64,000 nt of DNA from NCBI GenBank assembly GCA_913050215.1, contig CAJXBG010000005.1:1-64000 (forward strand). Reading direction: 5' to 3'. This DNA is from an uncultured Gammaproteobacteria bacterium (GTDB taxonomy: Bacteria > Pseudomonadota > Gammaproteobacteria > Pseudomonadales > Azotimanducaceae). Numbering within the stretch: position 1 is the first letter of the stretch; the number at the start of each line of letters is the position of its first letter. Positions 8,350 through 18,414 of this stretch are shown here, piece by piece. The position numbers and the translations under genes are program-made. The notes under the pieces were generated by a model, which made no database searches, had not been told where the DNA came from, and worked only from the letters and a program-made list of their open reading frames with translations.

Positions 8350-8374
8350 CACTGTGCTAGATTGAAGAGACTTA

Positions 8375-11300
8375 ATGTTTAAATTATTCCAATCAAATCA
8401 AATGCCGCTGCTTGTTGAAGCCTACACACAACGCAGAACGAGCATTGAAACAGCACCATTCAATCCGGAAATTGTGCTGGTACAGAATCACGGTATGGGG
8501 CAATGGCTAAAACTTGAGCTAGCCCAACACCAAGGTATCGCCGCAAACATCAGCGCTGAGCTTCCTGGAACTTATATCACGGGGCTTTATCACCAATTCC
8601 TGCGCACCCCGGTTGAAAAAGAGTCCGCCTACTCCAGGAACATTCTTACGTGGCACATTATGGATGTCTTAAATTCAACAGGGACAGCCAATAAGACAAG
8701 CAACCCCTTCCTTCCCTTGATCAACTACCTCGACGGCGAAGGAGACCGCGATCTCAGGCTCTATCAACTGAGCCATCAACTAGCCGGCCTGTATGAACAA
8801 TACCTCATCTACAGACCTGCCTGGATCCATGCATGGGATAAAGGCGCACCCGGCCCTCTGATCTGTCAGCAACACCCATGGCAAGCGTTACTTTGGCAAG
8901 AGATTATCCGTCGCACGGACGAACGCCATCGAGCTAACCTGCATCTCGAGCTTCTGGACATCATTGATTCAATCAACCCAACTGAGTTGCCCGCGCGTGT
9001 TTCTCTATTTGGGTTTTCCAGTCTGCCCCCCATGCACTTCGATACGTTCCGCGCGCTCGCTGAAAAAGTTGAAGTGGACATCTATTTTCTTAACCCGTGC
9101 CAACATTACTGGGGAGACATCGTATCCTCCAAGGACATTGCACGAAGATCTGTACGCGATTTAATTGAACAGACCTCCGACGCTGCGCTGGCTGATGAAG
9201 ATTATATGGATATTGGCAATCCGCTATTGTCATCGATGGGTAAACAAGGTCGTGAGTATTTCGAGCTACTGCTGTCAGAAGAGAGCCTGGATGACGCAAC
9301 ACATTTTGCTCCGTCCGCGCCAAACACTATTTTGAGTCTGCTGAAAAACGATGTACTAAACCTCGAGTTCGGAGGTTCATTTGGTGCAGGAGCCCAGCCT
9401 GAAAAATTACCTCATGCGGCAAACGATACTTCCATTCGAATCCACAGCTGCCACAGTAAATCTCGTGAAGTCGAAGTGTTGCTTGATCAGATCTATCAAC
9501 GCTGTAGTGACGATCCTGAACTGGTGCCCAATGAAATTATCGTCATGATGCCCGATGTCAACGAGTATATTCCGCACATCCAGAACATCTTCACCGGAAA
9601 ATTTAACTACAATCTTGCCGATCAACCCACCGCTGAATATTTAAGTATCGTTCATCTACAGCTGGCGCTTATTGATTTACCCAATGCGCGTCTGAGCAGT
9701 GTCGAGATGATCGACTTGTTGGAACATCCTGCTATTTCAAATAAGTTCGGCCTTTCCAGGGAAGATCACCGCCTTATCAGGCGATGGGTTGACGCGGCTA
9801 AAATTAGGTGGGAAATAGACGGCGCAAGCAAACATGACAAATGGCAGGTGCCCGTCGATGATACAAACACATGGAGGACGGGCATAGGCAGACTACTGCA
9901 AGGTATTGCAATGGAACAGGCATCTGGCATGTGGCTCGATAACCTCTCTGTAGATGTCGATGCCGAGGAAACAAGATGCCTAGGAATACTTGCTCACTTC
10001 GTATCGCAAATTGAGCATTTTCGCGGACAGTTTTCAAAATCACGGTTGGGTACGGATTGGCTGTCATTGCTCAACGAGATGAATGACGCCTTTTTTGATG
10101 AATCGGGACCAGAACAGGTCTTAGTCACGGAAATCATCATCGCAGCACAAGAGTTAGTCGATCAAAGTGACACTGCCAACTACGAGCAACTGATATCGCC
10201 TCGTTTGTTACATCACTGGCTGACAACTAGGCTCGATCTGTCCGCTCAAGGGAACAGCTTCATCAACGGCGGCATCACCTTTGCCACTATGGTACCCATG
10301 CGCAGTATTCCTTTTAAGGTTGTGTGTTTATTGGGAATGAATGACAGGAATTATCCCCGAGAAGATCGGACGATCAGTTTCGACCTGATGGCAATGGATG
10401 GGCTCAAAAAAGGTGACCGATCTCTCCGAAACGATGACAGGTATCTGTTTTTGGAAGCAGTGCTTTCCGCTCAGGCACATCTGCACATCAGTTACGAGGG
10501 AAAAAGCATCAAAGATAATTCAAAAAAACCGGCTTCAGTACTCGTTGGTGAACTACTCGAATATCTAGCATGCGTCTCGGATCAAAGTTTTCTAACCGAA
10601 CACCCGTTACAACCCTATAGCGAAAAATATAACTCACCAGAGCATCCTGAGCTGACCAGCTTCAATCGACAATGGCAGCAGAACAAAGCTTTCGGGCAGC
10701 ATGAAACAACTTTTATCAGCCAACCGCTCGAAGACGTTAATGAGCAATTACCCGGAAACATCAGCCAGCTCATCGGCTTTCTTTCCAATCCTGCTCAATA
10801 CTTTTTCCAGCAACGTCTCGGTGTTCGTTTCGATACTGAAACTGACCAGCTTCGGGAAACGGAGTCGTTCGTTCAGGATAATCTCGAAAAATATCAACTA
10901 GCAGAACACGCACTCGCATTGATGATAAGCGGTGACTCTCTTCATGTATGGGAGCAAGAGCTATTTGCTTCGGGACAACTGCTAAAGGGGCATCTTGGAG
11001 AATCACAATTAAAAGCGGCCATTCACAAAGCAGGAACTATTTACAACAACCTGCTTTTGGAAGGACAAGCCACTATCTACAGCGGCTATGTCGATTGCGG
11101 CACGGTTGAACTGACAGGACAGGTTGAAAATGGATATCGAGATACAATTTGGAATTACCGAACTGGACAGATACGCAAAAGACAGTTACTCAAGGCATGG
11201 ATCGAACAACTGTTTGTAAACGCCCTGGGGCACGATTCAGCCACTCGACTGGTTTCGACGAAATTACAAAGCGGCATCGTTAAAGTAGAAAACTCATTTT

Positions 11301-11620
11301 TAAAACCAGTGAATCGTGAAGAGGCAACAACATTACTGTCTGAATTTGTCGACCTACACCAAAAAGCGCTAACTTACCCTCTTCCTTTTCTCCCCGAGCT
11401 CAGTGGCCAGTGGTTTGAATCGATCGAGAAAAATGAAGCCGAAGCGGCGCGCACCAAAAAGATTGTTACGGCATGGAATCAAGACATGGCGGGCAGTGAG
11501 GGTAAAAATCCCTACTACACGCGACTATTCAATTTTCCCGAAGACCTCAACGCCGAGTTTGACCAGCTTGCTCAAAAAATTTACCAGCCGCTGCTCAGCA
11601 ATTGGGAAAAAATCAAATGA
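8375..11620 (+). CDS. recC: Exodeoxyribonuclease V gamma chain (RecC)
   Basis: This 1081-residue subunit of the RecBCD helicase-nuclease splits duplex ends and recognises Chi. The N-terminus shows the RecC pattern: MFKLFQSNQMPLL, then VQNHGMGQWLKLEL, the family's remnant of a helicase core. Further blocks are typical too, including FGFSSLPP, LGMNDRNYPR and ISFDLMA near 670. Length is close to E. coli RecC (about 1120). It is the first gene of a tight recC-recB-recD operon, and its TGA overlaps the recB ATG. The ptrA gene found between recC and recB in E. coli is absent. Confidence 0.95.
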   Translation: MFKLFQSNQMPLLVEAYTQRRTSIETAPFNPEIVLVQNHGMGQWLKLELAQHQGIAANISAELPGTYITGLYHQFLRTPVEKESAYSRNILTWHIMDVLNSTGTANKTSNPFLPLINYLDGEGDRDLRLYQLSHQLAGLYEQYLIYRPAWIHAWDKGAPGPLICQQHPWQALLWQEIIRRTDERHRANLHLELLDIIDSINPTELPARVSLFGFSSLPPMHFDTFRALAEKVEVDIYFLNPCQHYWGDIVSSKDIARRSVRDLIEQTSDAALADEDYMDIGNPLLSSMGKQGREYFELLLSEESLDDATHFAPSAPNTILSLLKNDVLNLEFGGSFGAGAQPEKLPHAANDTSIRIHSCHSKSREVEVLLDQIYQRCSDDPELVPNEIIVMMPDVNEYIPHIQNIFTGKFNYNLADQPTAEYLSIVHLQLALIDLPNARLSSVEMIDLLEHPAISNKFGLSREDHRLIRRWVDAAKIRWEIDGASKHDKWQVPVDDTNTWRTGIGRLLQGIAMEQASGMWLDNLSVDVDAEETRCLGILAHFVSQIEHFRGQFSKSRLGTDWLSLLNEMNDAFFDESGPEQVLVTEIIIAAQELVDQSDTANYEQLISPRLLHHWLTTRLDLSAQGNSFINGGITFATMVPMRSIPFKVVCLLGMNDRNYPREDRTISFDLMAMDGLKKGDRSLRNDDRYLFLEAVLSAQAHLHISYEGKSIKDNSKKPASVLVGELLEYLACVSDQSFLTEHPLQPYSEKYNSPEHPELTSFNRQWQQNKAFGQHETTFISQPLEDVNEQLPGNISQLIGFLSNPAQYFFQQRLGVRFDTETDQLRETESFVQDNLEKYQLAEHALALMISGDSLHVWEQELFASGQLLKGHLGESQLKAAIHKAGTIYNNLLLEGQATIYSGYVDCGTVELTGQVENGYRDTIWNYRTGQIRKRQLLKAWIEQLFVNALGHDSATRLVSTKLQSGIVKVENSFLKPVNREEATTLLSEFVDLHQKALTYPLPFLPELSGQWFESIEKNEAEAARTKKIVTAWNQDMAGSEGKNPYYTRLFNFPEDLNAEFDQLAQKIYQPLLSNWEKIK

Positions 11621-14600
11621 ACGAACTGGATGCATCGACGTTTCCGTTAGCCGGGCACAAGGTCATTGAGGCTAGCGCAGGCACCGGCAAGACTTATACG
11701 ATTACCAATCTCTACCTACGACTTCTACTCGGCGAAAGTAAAACCCAAAAGCGACTGCTACGGGTCAACGAAATACTGGTGCTGACTTTTACCAACGCGG
11801 CCACCGATGAGCTCAGGCGCAAAATCAGAGAGCGCATTATTAAAGCTCGCGACCTGTTTCGTGAGCCAGACGTGGTGACTTCAGATATCTTTCTGACTCA
11901 TCTGCGAAGCGTAAGCACAAACTTGCAGGCCGATGCGAAGGTCTTATCAGCGGCGGTTCAACTCATGGATGAAGCCGCCATCTTTACGATTCATGGATTT
12001 TGTGCCCGGGTGCTGAACGAGCAACCTTTTGAAACGGGCATTTTGTTTGATCAACAACAGGATGCAGATACGGAGCAATTATTGCGCCTTGCGAGTGAAG
12101 ATTTTTTCCGTAGCTACATACAATCACTCACCGGCTCAGCATTGGAGATAGCCATCGGGATGTGGCCAAATCCCGAGGCACTGGTACAGAAGATCAAACC
12201 CATTATAGGCAGATCTGATATTGTACTTGTACCTGATTACTCTGACAGCCTGGCAGGTGTGCATCAACTGGAAGCTGAAATCGATGACTTGAAGCTATTA
12301 TGGATTTCATCCGAGATACCTTCACTACTGCGTGATTGTGGCATTAACCGCAGGACAAAAACCTTTACACGAATTGATGTAATGACCGAGTTCTGTAAGG
12401 GAACCAGTTATATAACTGACTTGTGGGAGAATTTTTCTACCGCGACTATCGCCAAAAATTTGACCAACACTGGATCGATGCCCAATCATATGATCTTCGA
12501 GCGTATATCTTCACTCGTCGCGTCCCTCCAATTATTTGAACAAGTCAAAATCGACCTCTGGCACGATGCAACAAAATGGATGACGACACGAGTCGAACAA
12601 ACAAAGGCAAACCTCGCGAGTCTCACGCAAGACGATCTGCTTTCGAAGGTTGATCGAGCAATTATTCAGGCCAATGCTAACAACTCAAATTTTTCGCGAT
12701 CACTCGCTAAAAGATGGCCGGTAGCAATGATTGATGAATTTCAGGATACCGATGGCGCCCAGTACAGAATTTTTAGCAATATTTATGAAGATACAACAAG
12801 CTCCAGTCTGTTCATGATTGGAGACCCCAAGCAGGCGATCTACCAATTTCGCGGTGCTGACATCTATACCTACATCAACGCGAAACGGCGAGTTAGACCG
12901 GAAGAAGACCTTTTTTCACTAGGTACCAATTGGCGATCCACACCAGGACTGATCCGGGCTGTTAATCATTTATTCAGCAAACCCAATGTGTTTTCTAACG
13001 ATAAAGACATTCCCTTTGTGCCGGTAGACTCACCGCCCTCGAAAGCAGATGAACTTCTCGAACACAATGGCAGAAAAATGACGCCCGTTGAAATATTCAC
13101 CTTCAAGCGTGAAGGAAAGTCCATTAACAAGGGAGATGTTCTTCGGTCAGCAATGGCATACACCGCGCATGAAATCTCGGGCCTGCTCGACGACCATTCA
13201 AAAGCGAGCGAGGACCGATCCACGCCGGATATCGCTGTGCTCGTTCGCGATCGATTAGAAATGAGAGCGGCTAAACTTGCGCTAGATTCGCGAGGTATCC
13301 GGAGTGTTTATGTCACTCAGGATAGCGTCTTTGACACGCATACCGCATCCGATCTCTTATTACTTTTAACCGCTGCCGCTGAACCAAACAACGTCAATGC
13401 AATCAGGTCAGCGCTGGCAACACGACTTTGCCAGAACACTGCTGCTGAAATTGACGCGATTATGCAAAACATCACGGTGTATCAGACATCGCTTGCTGAG
13501 TTTCAACAATATCACGATCACTGGGCAAAGCTCGGCGTTGCCGCGATGATTGGTCGCCTTATAGAAGACAGACAATTAGCCCAAAAATGGTTATGTCAGG
13601 TTGAGGGCGATCGCGAATTAACCAATCTTCGCCATCTCGGAGAACTGTTACAGCATCAGGCGGCCACAGTGCCGGGGATGAGAGCGCTGGTGCAGTGGTT
13701 TGCCGATGAAATTCAGCGGCTAAATGTTAGCTCGCAAGAAGAGCGACAACTTCGCCTAGACACAGACCGCGAACTCATCAAGCTCGTGACAATGCATGCC
13801 TCGAAGGGACTCGAGTATGATTTTGTGTTTATTCCCATGTCCACTATCTCGGCACGGAAAGTTCAAAAAGACAGTCCATCCCTGTTTCACGATGAAGCAG
13901 CAAATGACGTTGATCAAGTAGGCAGTGGATTCATCACAAAAGCGGAGATCGGGAACAACCCAACGCATATTGCGCTTTCGCGACAAGAAACAGCGTCTGA
14001 AAACATGCGTCTTCTATACGTTGCCATCACAAGGGCAAAGCAAAGATGCTATTTGGGTATTGCGCCGCTGAAGGGTGCTTCCAACTCACCCATTTCGACG
14101 TTACTCGGACTCACAGAGACCCTCGAAACAGACACGCCTTTTACCCCGCTAAATGATCTACCAACAGACCTCTTTAGTGTCATCGATGGTGCAGATCGAT
14201 TAGCCTCAATACCTGAGGTTTCTGTTTTATCCGATTCGTCTGACAAGACTGCGGGTATTGCGTTTTTTCCAACACCGATACCCCTACCGGCTATTAACGA
14301 TACCTGGCGAATGAACAGTTACACAGGCATCTCGAGGTTACTTGCTGCGCGCGGTCAACGTTCGCCGGAACCGGCATCGGCACCAGCAGGTCTGCCTGGA
14401 TATCTCGACGACGACCCGGTCAACGACCCCAACCCGGTAGAGACTGAAAAGGCGACAACAATCTTCGATCAGTATCATTTCCCGAAGGGGCCAAAAATTG
14501 GTGTTGCTCTGCACGATTTGCTAGAGAACCTCGATTTCACCAGCGCTAGCGATTCTTGGACAAACCGACTAACGAGATTTGTACAACGCGTCGGCATTAC

Positions 14601-15207
14601 ACAAGATCAAGCACGTTGGGTGGAAGTACTACGGAAATGGCTGATTAACATTCTGTCGACTGACATTTCTTGTCTGACAGCACCCGACGCCTACTTTTCA
14701 CTCAAGCAGGTCTCGCAGGTCAATCGCCTGAATGAACTTGAGTTCTTCTTCCCTCTTGATAGTCGGGAGGATCCAATCAAACTACTAATTGATCATGGAT
14801 ATCTGAAAAATGATAGCGCACAGGCGCGATTGCAACTCAAGGGTGTCATGACTGGGTACATAGACTTAATCGTAGAGCAACAAGGCAAGTTCTACGTTAT
14901 CGACTATAAATCTAATATGCTAGGGACCGACCAATCGTCGTATAGTCAAGAGCACATCAAGCATCACATGACAACGCACCGATATCATCTGCAGTATTTG
15001 ATTTATTGCGTCGCGGTTAATCGATACCTCGCCACCCGAATCAGGCACTACGATTACGACACTCACTTTGGCGGTGTTCATTATTTGTTTTTGAGAGGTA
15101 TGCAACGACAAACAGCGATGAGCGGCGTTTACGCGGACCGGCCGGCAAAAAGTCTCATTCAACAACTCGACCACTGCTTGATGAACCGAGGCTCTGATGA
15201 TGTTTGA
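11617..15207 (+). CDS. recB: Exodeoxyribonuclease V beta chain (RecB)
   Basis: The protein has 1196 residues and is the 3'-5' helicase and sole nuclease of RecBCD. The Walker A motif EASAGTGKT lies at about 18-26, followed by LVLTFTNAATDELRRKIRERI. The UvrD-like core has MIDEFQDTD, MIGDPKQAIYQFRGAD and a LVTMHASKGLEYDFV block. The C-terminal nuclease domain keeps its metal residues in GYIDLIV and YVIDYKSN, so it should be catalytically active. The ATG at 11617 overlaps the recC stop as ATGA, indicating translational coupling; an in-frame ATG 15 bases upstream is less likely. It overlaps recD by 11 bases. Confidence 0.95.
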   Translation: MNELDASTFPLAGHKVIEASAGTGKTYTITNLYLRLLLGESKTQKRLLRVNEILVLTFTNAATDELRRKIRERIIKARDLFREPDVVTSDIFLTHLRSVSTNLQADAKVLSAAVQLMDEAAIFTIHGFCARVLNEQPFETGILFDQQQDADTEQLLRLASEDFFRSYIQSLTGSALEIAIGMWPNPEALVQKIKPIIGRSDIVLVPDYSDSLAGVHQLEAEIDDLKLLWISSEIPSLLRDCGINRRTKTFTRIDVMTEFCKGTSYITDLWENFSTATIAKNLTNTGSMPNHMIFERISSLVASLQLFEQVKIDLWHDATKWMTTRVEQTKANLASLTQDDLLSKVDRAIIQANANNSNFSRSLAKRWPVAMIDEFQDTDGAQYRIFSNIYEDTTSSSLFMIGDPKQAIYQFRGADIYTYINAKRRVRPEEDLFSLGTNWRSTPGLIRAVNHLFSKPNVFSNDKDIPFVPVDSPPSKADELLEHNGRKMTPVEIFTFKREGKSINKGDVLRSAMAYTAHEISGLLDDHSKASEDRSTPDIAVLVRDRLEMRAAKLALDSRGIRSVYVTQDSVFDTHTASDLLLLLTAAAEPNNVNAIRSALATRLCQNTAAEIDAIMQNITVYQTSLAEFQQYHDHWAKLGVAAMIGRLIEDRQLAQKWLCQVEGDRELTNLRHLGELLQHQAATVPGMRALVQWFADEIQRLNVSSQEERQLRLDTDRELIKLVTMHASKGLEYDFVFIPMSTISARKVQKDSPSLFHDEAANDVDQVGSGFITKAEIGNNPTHIALSRQETASENMRLLYVAITRAKQRCYLGIAPLKGASNSPISTLLGLTETLETDTPFTPLNDLPTDLFSVIDGADRLASIPEVSVLSDSSDKTAGIAFFPTPIPLPAINDTWRMNSYTGISRLLAARGQRSPEPASAPAGLPGYLDDDPVNDPNPVETEKATTIFDQYHFPKGPKIGVALHDLLENLDFTSASDSWTNRLTRFVQRVGITQDQARWVEVLRKWLINILSTDISCLTAPDAYFSLKQVSQVNRLNELEFFFPLDSREDPIKLLIDHGYLKNDSAQARLQLKGVMTGYIDLIVEQQGKFYVIDYKSNMLGTDQSSYSQEHIKHHMTTHRYHLQYLIYCVAVNRYLATRIRHYDYDTHFGGVHYLFLRGMQRQTAMSGVYADRPAKSLIQQLDHCLMNRGSDDV

Positions 15208-17095
15208 ACCTAAGATCTCGGATCAGCACAATATTGATCGTCTTAGTCAGGGTTTAATCTCGCACGCGGACTTCTACTTTGCGCGCTATCTTGCGACTGA
15301 AGGCCAAGTGAATGACTCTGAGCTCATTGGCTTGTTCGCAGACCTGAGTCAATCACTATCGCAGCAACACAGCTGCCTGGATCTTGAAAGATACGCTAAC
15401 ACTGAGCGATTACTGCATTTACTCAAAAACTGCCGTTGTGTCGGTACGGAAGACAGAAAAAACGATCAAACGAAACCTCTGATGCTAGAGGGCAACCTGC
15501 TATTTCTTAACAAATTTTTTCAATTCGAATGTCGCATTGCTGAGCAATTGATATCCAGAAACAGGCAGGTTGCTGACGTCGACCACAACAGACTCAAGAA
15601 ATTATTGAATGCGCTTTTTTATTCATCACCTACCACTCACGCTAGTAAACATGAGGTACCGGAAATTGACTGGCAGCTTGTGGCGGCCTACCAGGCCCTG
15701 GTCAGCCATCTCACGATCATTACGGGTGGACCAGGTACAGGCAAAACAACAACCGTGTTCAAAATTCTTAATATCTGGTCTTCGCTCCAAATAAATGAGG
15801 TGTTGCCCGGTGATATCCGGCTAGCCGCACCAACAGGCAAGGCAGCAATGAGGCTATCAGAGTCTCTAGCGCGATCTGCAAAAACAGAGGAAAACACCGC
15901 CCTGACAGCAGTTGACGGTACGCCCTCAAACACGCCTGAAAGGGTCGTCACACTCCACAGGTTGCTCGGGTATCGTCCACAGGATAACAGTTATCGTCAC
16001 AATGCCAGCAATCCCCTTCGTGTAAAACTGCTCATTGTCGATGAGGTATCGATGTTGGACCTTGCGATGATGGATCGACTATTGGCCGCTATTCCAAGTG
16101 ACTGCCAGCTAGTACTCATCGGCGACCCAAATCAACTGCCCTCAGTGGAAGCGGGGAATGCTCTAATGGATATTTGCTATCACGCGACCCCTTATACCGA
16201 ATCCTTCGCACAACAAGTAAAACGTGATCTCGGTTTGCTACTGCCCTATGAAAAATCCGATCACGGCTTGGCTAACGCCATTTGTCGACTAACAAGAAGT
16301 TATCGTTTCTCCGACACAACAGGTATTGGCAAGGCAGCCAGAGCTATTCTTGACGGCTCAGCACTAACAAACAACGAAGATGTCGTGATAGAAGATTTAA
16401 CTGATTTTTCCAATGATCTGTCACCACTGCTGGCACCACTGAACGAATACCTCGCGGCCGTCGATCATCTCGGGTCCACACCCGATGAGCTCATTCGCCT
16501 CTTCGAGTCATCTCGCATTCTCTGTCCCGTGCGGGAAGGTCCCCGGGGCGTATTGGCGATAAATACGGCGATAGAACAGAGAGTCACGCAGAAATTTCAG
16601 CGTGACCTCTGGCATTCAAATAGCCAAAACTGGCTTGATGCTGACCGTGATGGGGATTACTACCATGGGCGCCCAATCATGATTCTCCGCAACGACTATC
16701 ATTTGGGATTGTTTAACGGCGATATTGGTATTTGCGTCATGAGCAGTGAAAAGACAGGACAGGGCGTCGCGTTCCGCAAGCCTGATGGCGAAATTGAAAT
16801 CTACCCCATTGCTAGGTTGCCGCAACACGAAACCTGCTTTGCCATGACAATACACAAAGCTCAGGGCTCAGAGTTTAATCATGTCTCGCTAGTATTGAGT
16901 TCCGACCTGTCCCTCGCACAACAAAGCCTCATGACCCGAGAGTTACTCTACACAGCGGTAACCAGATCGCGCAAAAGTGTCACCATTTTCGGCAACCCGC
17001 ATGAAATAGAAGATGCTCTGTTACGCAGAATAATGCGCTCAAGCGGGTTAGGTTCAAGACTGGAAACTGTCATTGAAGGCCAACGAAATACATGA
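15197..17095 (+). CDS. recD: Exodeoxyribonuclease V alpha chain (RecD)
   Basis: This is the 632-residue 5'-3' superfamily 1B helicase of RecBCD. The Walker A motif is TGGPGTGKTTTV near residue 178, and the Walker B region is LLIVDEVSMLDLAMMDRLL. LIGDPNQLPSVEAG is motif III, and the C-terminal AMTIHKAQGSEFNHV with YTAVTRSRK closes the core. The ATG pair at 15197/15200 lies inside the end of recB, so the subunits are translationally coupled. Length matches E. coli RecD (about 608) with a modest insert around 480-500. Confidence 0.95.
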   Translation: MMFEPKISDQHNIDRLSQGLISHADFYFARYLATEGQVNDSELIGLFADLSQSLSQQHSCLDLERYANTERLLHLLKNCRCVGTEDRKNDQTKPLMLEGNLLFLNKFFQFECRIAEQLISRNRQVADVDHNRLKKLLNALFYSSPTTHASKHEVPEIDWQLVAAYQALVSHLTIITGGPGTGKTTTVFKILNIWSSLQINEVLPGDIRLAAPTGKAAMRLSESLARSAKTEENTALTAVDGTPSNTPERVVTLHRLLGYRPQDNSYRHNASNPLRVKLLIVDEVSMLDLAMMDRLLAAIPSDCQLVLIGDPNQLPSVEAGNALMDICYHATPYTESFAQQVKRDLGLLLPYEKSDHGLANAICRLTRSYRFSDTTGIGKAARAILDGSALTNNEDVVIEDLTDFSNDLSPLLAPLNEYLAAVDHLGSTPDELIRLFESSRILCPVREGPRGVLAINTAIEQRVTQKFQRDLWHSNSQNWLDADRDGDYYHGRPIMILRNDYHLGLFNGDIGICVMSSEKTGQGVAFRKPDGEIEIYPIARLPQHETCFAMTIHKAQGSEFNHVSLVLSSDLSLAQQSLMTRELLYTAVTRSRKSVTIFGNPHEIEDALLRRIMRSSGLGSRLETVIEGQRNT

Positions 17096-17123
17096 TTTAG
17101 ACAGCGTGCAACAAGTGTCCAAC

Positions 17124-18413
17124 ATGAAATACATTGACAACTACTACAGCCGAACAAAATCAGTGCAGGTTGCCTCGGCATCGTTGGGTGAAAAGCTATC
17201 GGCAGAAGTTTGCGTCATCGGCGGTGGACTAGCAGGTGTGTCGACTGCATTGGGGCTTGCTGAAAGGGGCCGCAGCGCTGTTTTGTTAGAAGCCAATCAA
17301 ATCGGTTGGGGAGCATCAGGTCGAAATGGTGGCTTTGTGGCGAGCGGCTTCTCACAGAACCCACTGGTATTAATTGAAAAATTAGGGCTAGCGCACGCAA
17401 AGCAGCTCTATACCCTGACTCAAAAAGCCTACGAGCTTATTCAACTCAGAGTTAAAGACGTTGAAGCAGAAATTAAATCCCCCATACAGGGAACAGTGAC
17501 GGCTTCATGGTTTAACGACAGTGACGGCTTACAAGACTACATACATACAATGAACACCGAGTTTGGTGAGTCATTTGAATACTGGTCAAAAGAAAAAATT
17601 AACGATATGTACCTGACCAGTAGATACCACTGTGGCTACCTTGAACCTGACACGTCCCACTTTCAATCACTTAATTACGCGCTTCATACTGCAGATATGG
17701 CGTCAAATGCGGGCGCAAGAATATTTGAACAAAGTCCGGTGACAAAGGTCGTTGGCATCAACTCGGATTCAGCCAGATGGAAAATTTCAACACCAAACGG
17801 CGAAGTTACAGCCGATCACATCGTCTATGCCTGCAGCGGTTATATCGGCTCGCTACAATCTAAACTTAGCCGCGCGACACTGCCTGTCGCCACATATGTT
17901 TTGCTCACAGAACCTCTCGGCGCACGATTAAAAACAGCGATCCGCGCCCCATATGCAGTATCCGATAATCGATTCTCATCCAACTATTATCGGATAGTTC
18001 AGAATGATCAGCTACTGTGGGGTGGTCGGGTATCAATGTTCCACCCGTCTCAGCAGGCGCTTAAGAAGATCATGCTAAAAGATCTGCTCTCGGTTTACCC
18101 GCAACTACAAGGCATAAGAGGCGAAGTAGCCTGGGGCGGTTACATGGGTTACGCCCGGCACAAGATGCCCCAGTTGGGACAACTTAAACCGGGTGAGTGG
18201 TATTGTCAGGGTTTTGGCGGTCATGGCATGGCCACGACGACGATGGGAGGCGAGCTTATCGCAAGCGCGATCGCAAACAATGATGACACTTGGCAAGCGT
18301 TTGCACCCTTTGGACTCGATTATGTGGGTAAACCTTTTGGTCCTGTTATCGCTCAACTGGCTTATTGGTCATATCAAATACAGGATGCAATTAAATCGCA
18401 GCTTTCGAGATAG
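17124..18413 (+). CDS. FAD-dependent amine/amino-acid oxidoreductase (DAO family)
   Basis: The 429-residue flavoprotein begins with a dinucleotide-binding strand, VCVIGGGLAGVSTALGLAERG, followed by GWGASGRNGGFVASGF. The S-G-R-N-G-G block is typical of gamma-glutamylputrescine oxidase (PuuB) and related glycine/D-amino-acid oxidases. GGHGMATTTMGGELIA near 370 is the C-terminal FAD-binding segment. The ATG at 17124 is chosen over a TTG at 17073 that would overlap recD. The gene follows recD by 28 bases in the same direction and probably shares its transcript. The substrate is not determined, and no other polyamine genes are near. Confidence 0.85.
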   Translation: MKYIDNYYSRTKSVQVASASLGEKLSAEVCVIGGGLAGVSTALGLAERGRSAVLLEANQIGWGASGRNGGFVASGFSQNPLVLIEKLGLAHAKQLYTLTQKAYELIQLRVKDVEAEIKSPIQGTVTASWFNDSDGLQDYIHTMNTEFGESFEYWSKEKINDMYLTSRYHCGYLEPDTSHFQSLNYALHTADMASNAGARIFEQSPVTKVVGINSDSARWKISTPNGEVTADHIVYACSGYIGSLQSKLSRATLPVATYVLLTEPLGARLKTAIRAPYAVSDNRFSSNYYRIVQNDQLLWGGRVSMFHPSQQALKKIMLKDLLSVYPQLQGIRGEVAWGGYMGYARHKMPQLGQLKPGEWYCQGFGGHGMATTTMGGELIASAIANNDDTWQAFAPFGLDYVGKPFGPVIAQLAYWSYQIQDAIKSQLSR

Positions 18414-18414
18414 C

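Noticed and set aside
8866-15174. Many open frames antisense to recC and recB
   Set aside because: They lack ribosome sites and recognisable protein patterns and are shadows of the well-supported recCB genes.
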